64,000 nt of DNA from Amoebophrya sp. A120 (lineage: Eukaryota > Sar > Dinophyceae > Syndiniales > Amoebophryaceae): contig CAJINV010000009.1 of the NCBI GenBank assembly GCA_905178155.1, positions 372,001 through 436,000 of the forward strand, given 5' to 3'. Position numbers and translations under genes: made by a program. Under the pieces are notes generated by a model. That model worked only from the letters and a program-made list of their open reading frames with translations. It had not been told where the DNA came from and searched no databases. Positions 61,930 through 64,000 of this stretch are shown here, piece by piece; positions within the stretch are counted from its first letter, which is position 1, and every line of letters begins with the position of its first letter.

Positions 61930-62058
61930 AATAGCAGACCGGATTTCGCTTTCAATGCTTATCGCAGGAGCCTGCGGGCCGCCGTGGGCGACAGTAGTTG
62001 TCCGCGGCTGGTTAGGCTTTCGCGCTGGTTAGATTTTCGCGCACGCATTTGGTTACCA

Positions 62059-62870
62059 ATATCGCCCTCCGGGCGCGACCTTCATAGCACACCTACACAG
62101 ATGATACAGCAGATCCATTCTTATCAGAAATTCATTTGTCGGCAGCCAGTTCTTTTTCAAATTTTTGACTTTTATATCATTGCTTTCAAGCTTCGGAGTT
62201 TGGAGCAGAGCGCCTGGATGACATTGCTCAAATTTTATTCAGACTCACTCTCATTCCTTGATCTTCGTGAAAGAGCGGGACTTTGTCCCAAGCTACAAAC
62301 TGGATTGCTCAGCATTGTCTTGGGAAGGAATCAATCTCCGTGAGCATGACTTCGCACACGGTGTGTTCTACAAACAACCCGCCGACAGGGTGATGTTTTA
62401 GTACGAGCGTCATCAAATGGAACAGAATTTTTGACATCATTTTTTTCCGCGTACGCCCGTTCTGAAGGCGATATCCGCTTTTGATTTTTGTTTTCCACGT
62501 TTGTGATCAAATTCATGAAATCTAAAAAGGATCCATTGACGAGCACGAGCCTGATGAACCCCAGTAAATGGTGTAATTGCAGCATGTAGCATCTCGCTCA
62601 AAAAAAATCTTTAAGCCGTCTCGTTTTTTTTTGACGATCGGGCAGAAATCAATGTGTTTCACTTTGATTTTCCCAACGCGATTTTCTCAGAAATTAGAGA
62701 AACCTTCACGAGTAAAGTTTTATTTTTTTTTAGTATCATGCGCTTGCGCATAACCTTAGCCTAAGCATGAAGTTTCCAAGTGGCAATTTAGGCTTTTTCG
62801 GTCGCATAGGATAGAGCCTATTTCATATTTCTCACTGTATTTTGACTAAAGAAAATTTGATTGCAAAAAG
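62059..62870. other. Intergenic region upstream of the P5A ATPase
   Basis: Open frame 61765-62343 crosses the repeat element and shows no similarity. AT-rich sequence follows. Two small adjacent palindromes occur: ATGCGC-TT-GCGCAT near 62738 and CTTAG-C-CTAAG near 62756. No other feature was recognised. Confidence 0.5.
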
Positions 62871-64000
62871 ATGCAGCTGCGGCATCCGCCGAACATTCAG
62901 TCGGTGACCTGCCATCGGCTATGCAACCGAAAGAAGCTCATATTGGTAGGCATATTCGTGGCCCTATACGCGGTATGCATCCAATGGTCTTTTATGACAC
63001 TGGGGGAGCCACGCGAATGGGCACTGGCGGAGCAGAGACGAATCTTGAGGAAGAAGGCACAGGATGCCAAAGACAAAGGTACACTTCTAGACGATCAATG
63101 TCAAAAGACCAGCAAATGCGGAAAGTGTGCCTGTAATTCCAATGTCAAAAGTAGACCAAGTGAAAGAAGATGAAGCAAGTTCAAAAACAAGTTGTAACAT
63201 AAGCACGATATTTTTATCCACATCACATCACAACAGGCATTATCGTTGGTGAAGATACGCAAGGGAGGAAAGGGAAGAAGAACGAGCTGAAAATTAACGA
63301 GGACGAGCTTCCGTCAGAATATCTCCCCAATGCGTTTTGCTGCCTCTTCATCTTTCTCACTTTCGGCTTTAACATTCTCGTCTTCCTGCTCTGCAAATGG
63401 TCTCTGCGTGTGAAAACCGCGCTGTTCTATGAGGCGAGCGACCAGATCGACGAAAACGCATTTTTGCTCGTTCTGCCGCTGAAGCAGAAGGGCAAACCGG
63501 AGCTCGCGAACGTGCAGGAACCGAATTCCAACACGAACTACACCTTCGAATTCCAGCACATCAAATACGAAATTTACGACCCCGCTGACGAAGACAACAT
63601 CAATGACGAAAACAACAGTAAACTGGTCGGGGACGGCGACTTCGCTTGCAAGCTCGTGCAGTCCTACGACGTGGGGCACGACAAGCAGTTTTACAAAGCT
63701 GCCCACGGGCTGCAGACGGAGGAGGAACTCGAGAAAAACTTGGAACTCTACGGGTCCAACGTGTTCGAGCTCCCGTACCCAACCTTCCTGCAGCTGTTCC
63801 AGGCACAGCTGCAGTCACCGATCGTCTGTTTTCAGCTGATGGCGGCCTTTCTCTGGGCGATGGACACGTACTGGAAATACACCATGTTCACCCTGATGAC
63901 CATCCTCGGGTTCGAGGCTTCCACCGCCTTCCAGCGTCTGAAGTCCATCTCGCAGCTTCGCGGTATGTCCGCAAGGCCCTACGACGTGTGGGTGTACCGA
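62871..64000 (+). CDS. ATP13A1: P5A-type cation-transporting ATPase (Spf1/ATP13A1-like), N-terminal part, truncated by the window
   Basis: Exon 1, 62871-63078, encodes a cytosolic start and the first membrane helix (KLILVGIFVALYAVCIQWSF). A 158-base intron (GTACAC...AACAG, 63079-63236) leads to exon 2, open from 63237 to the window edge. The joined protein reads AKDKGIIVGEDTQGRK, then a second hydrophobic stretch (NAFCCLFIFLTFGFNILVFLLCKWSL), a strand-rich cytosolic domain, and the diagnostic P5A segment LYGSNVFELPYPTFLQLFQAQLQSPIVCFQLMAAFLWAMDTYWKYTMFTLMTILGFEASTAFQRLKSISQLRGM, ending in YDVWVYR. P5A ATPases reside in the ER membrane and extract misinserted or mistargeted transmembrane helices. 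The actuator, phosphorylation (DKTGTLT) and nucleotide domains lie beyond the window. The long open frame has no stop here and is easily overlooked. Confidence 0.88.

Larger units (their letters stand above)
60645..62058. mobile_element. Candidate DNA element with 21-bp terminal inverted repeats around an assembly gap
   Basis: The 21 bases at 60645-60665 (beginning TGGTAACCAAATGCG) are the exact reverse complement of 62038-62058. They enclose a GC-rich hairpin (60667-60717), the unknown bases 60786-61733, a 52-base tandem duplication (61826-61929) and a 17-base repeat starting GCTGGTTAG (62007 and 62024). Inverted ends with internal repeats suggest a non-autonomous transposon or a foldback element. 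I see no clear target duplication outside the ends, and the gap hides most of the interior, so its type and coding capacity cannot be judged. Confidence 0.55.

Noticed and set aside
60518-61955. Open frames of 347-442 codons
   Set aside because: They consist almost wholly of unknown bases from the assembly gap.
61765-62343. 192-codon plus-strand open frame
   Set aside because: It runs through the 52-base tandem duplication and one terminal inverted repeat and shows no family similarity.
1-64000. Spliced-leader relics upstream of genes
   Set aside because: I looked for a dinoflagellate spliced-leader-like CCATTTTGGCTCAAG before start codons and did not see it, so no gene is proposed as a recycled cDNA copy.

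Overview
The window looks like nuclear DNA of a compact protist genome, most plausibly an alveolate and, within that group, an Amoebophrya-like (Syndiniales) dinoflagellate. Four things point there. Every supported gene lies on the + strand across 64 kb. Genes are large, intergenic gaps are short, and introns are few and mostly 75-260 bp. Proteins carry long low-complexity Ser/Thr/Gln/Glu-rich insertions between recognisable domains. At least two introns have terminal inverted repeats plus a short direct repeat at the insertion point, which is the signature of introner elements known from Amoebophrya. The organism assignment is inference; no spliced-leader relict or rRNA was seen.

Layout. 0-3 kb: 3' part of a TatD-family metallohydrolase. 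3.1-3.2 kb: two adjacent palindromes. 4.3-8.6 kb: a very large cathepsin C (dipeptidyl peptidase I) with an introner in its exclusion domain. 9.3-12.1 kb: an unrecognised, probably secreted protein. 12.8-17.0 kb: an unusual three-enzyme fusion (2OG-Fe(II) oxygenase-like domain, Trm11-like methyltransferase, StrG-like 2OG oxygenase domain). 17.6-18.8 kb: a small single-pass membrane protein. 19.6-21.9 kb: a secreted alpha/beta hydrolase. 22.6-23.7 kb: a cupin-DUF952 fusion. 24.3-28.1 kb: an SNF1/AMPK alpha kinase. 28.9-31.8 kb: a seven-transmembrane protein with a long luminal domain.

31.9-34.9 kb is a strongly GC-rich island with tandem repeats and no credible gene. 35.8-39.0 kb: an unrecognised basic, coiled-coil protein. 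39.8-44.9 kb: a three-exon protein of about 1,580 residues, possibly with a lipid-binding fold at its C-terminus. 45.5-47.7 kb: a pepsin-like aspartic protease with a second introner. 48.7-51.5 kb: a RING-finger protein. 52.3-53.9 kb: an EGLN-type prolyl hydroxylase with an extra C-terminal domain. 54.3-58.4 kb: two Ser-rich open frames that are probably one gene. 58.4-60.4 kb: a three-exon zinc-finger/coiled-coil protein. 60.6-62.1 kb: a candidate mobile element with 21-bp terminal inverted repeats around a 948-bp assembly gap. 62.9 kb to the edge: the 5' part of a P5A-type (Spf1/ATP13A1) ATPase.

The genes do not form an evident pathway. Several products (cathepsin C, hydrolase, the 9.3-kb protein, aspartic protease family) are of secreted or endolysosomal type, which would fit a parasite or phagotroph. 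Exon joins were derived by hand from splice-site dinucleotides, reading frame and protein-family continuity; none is confirmed by transcripts.
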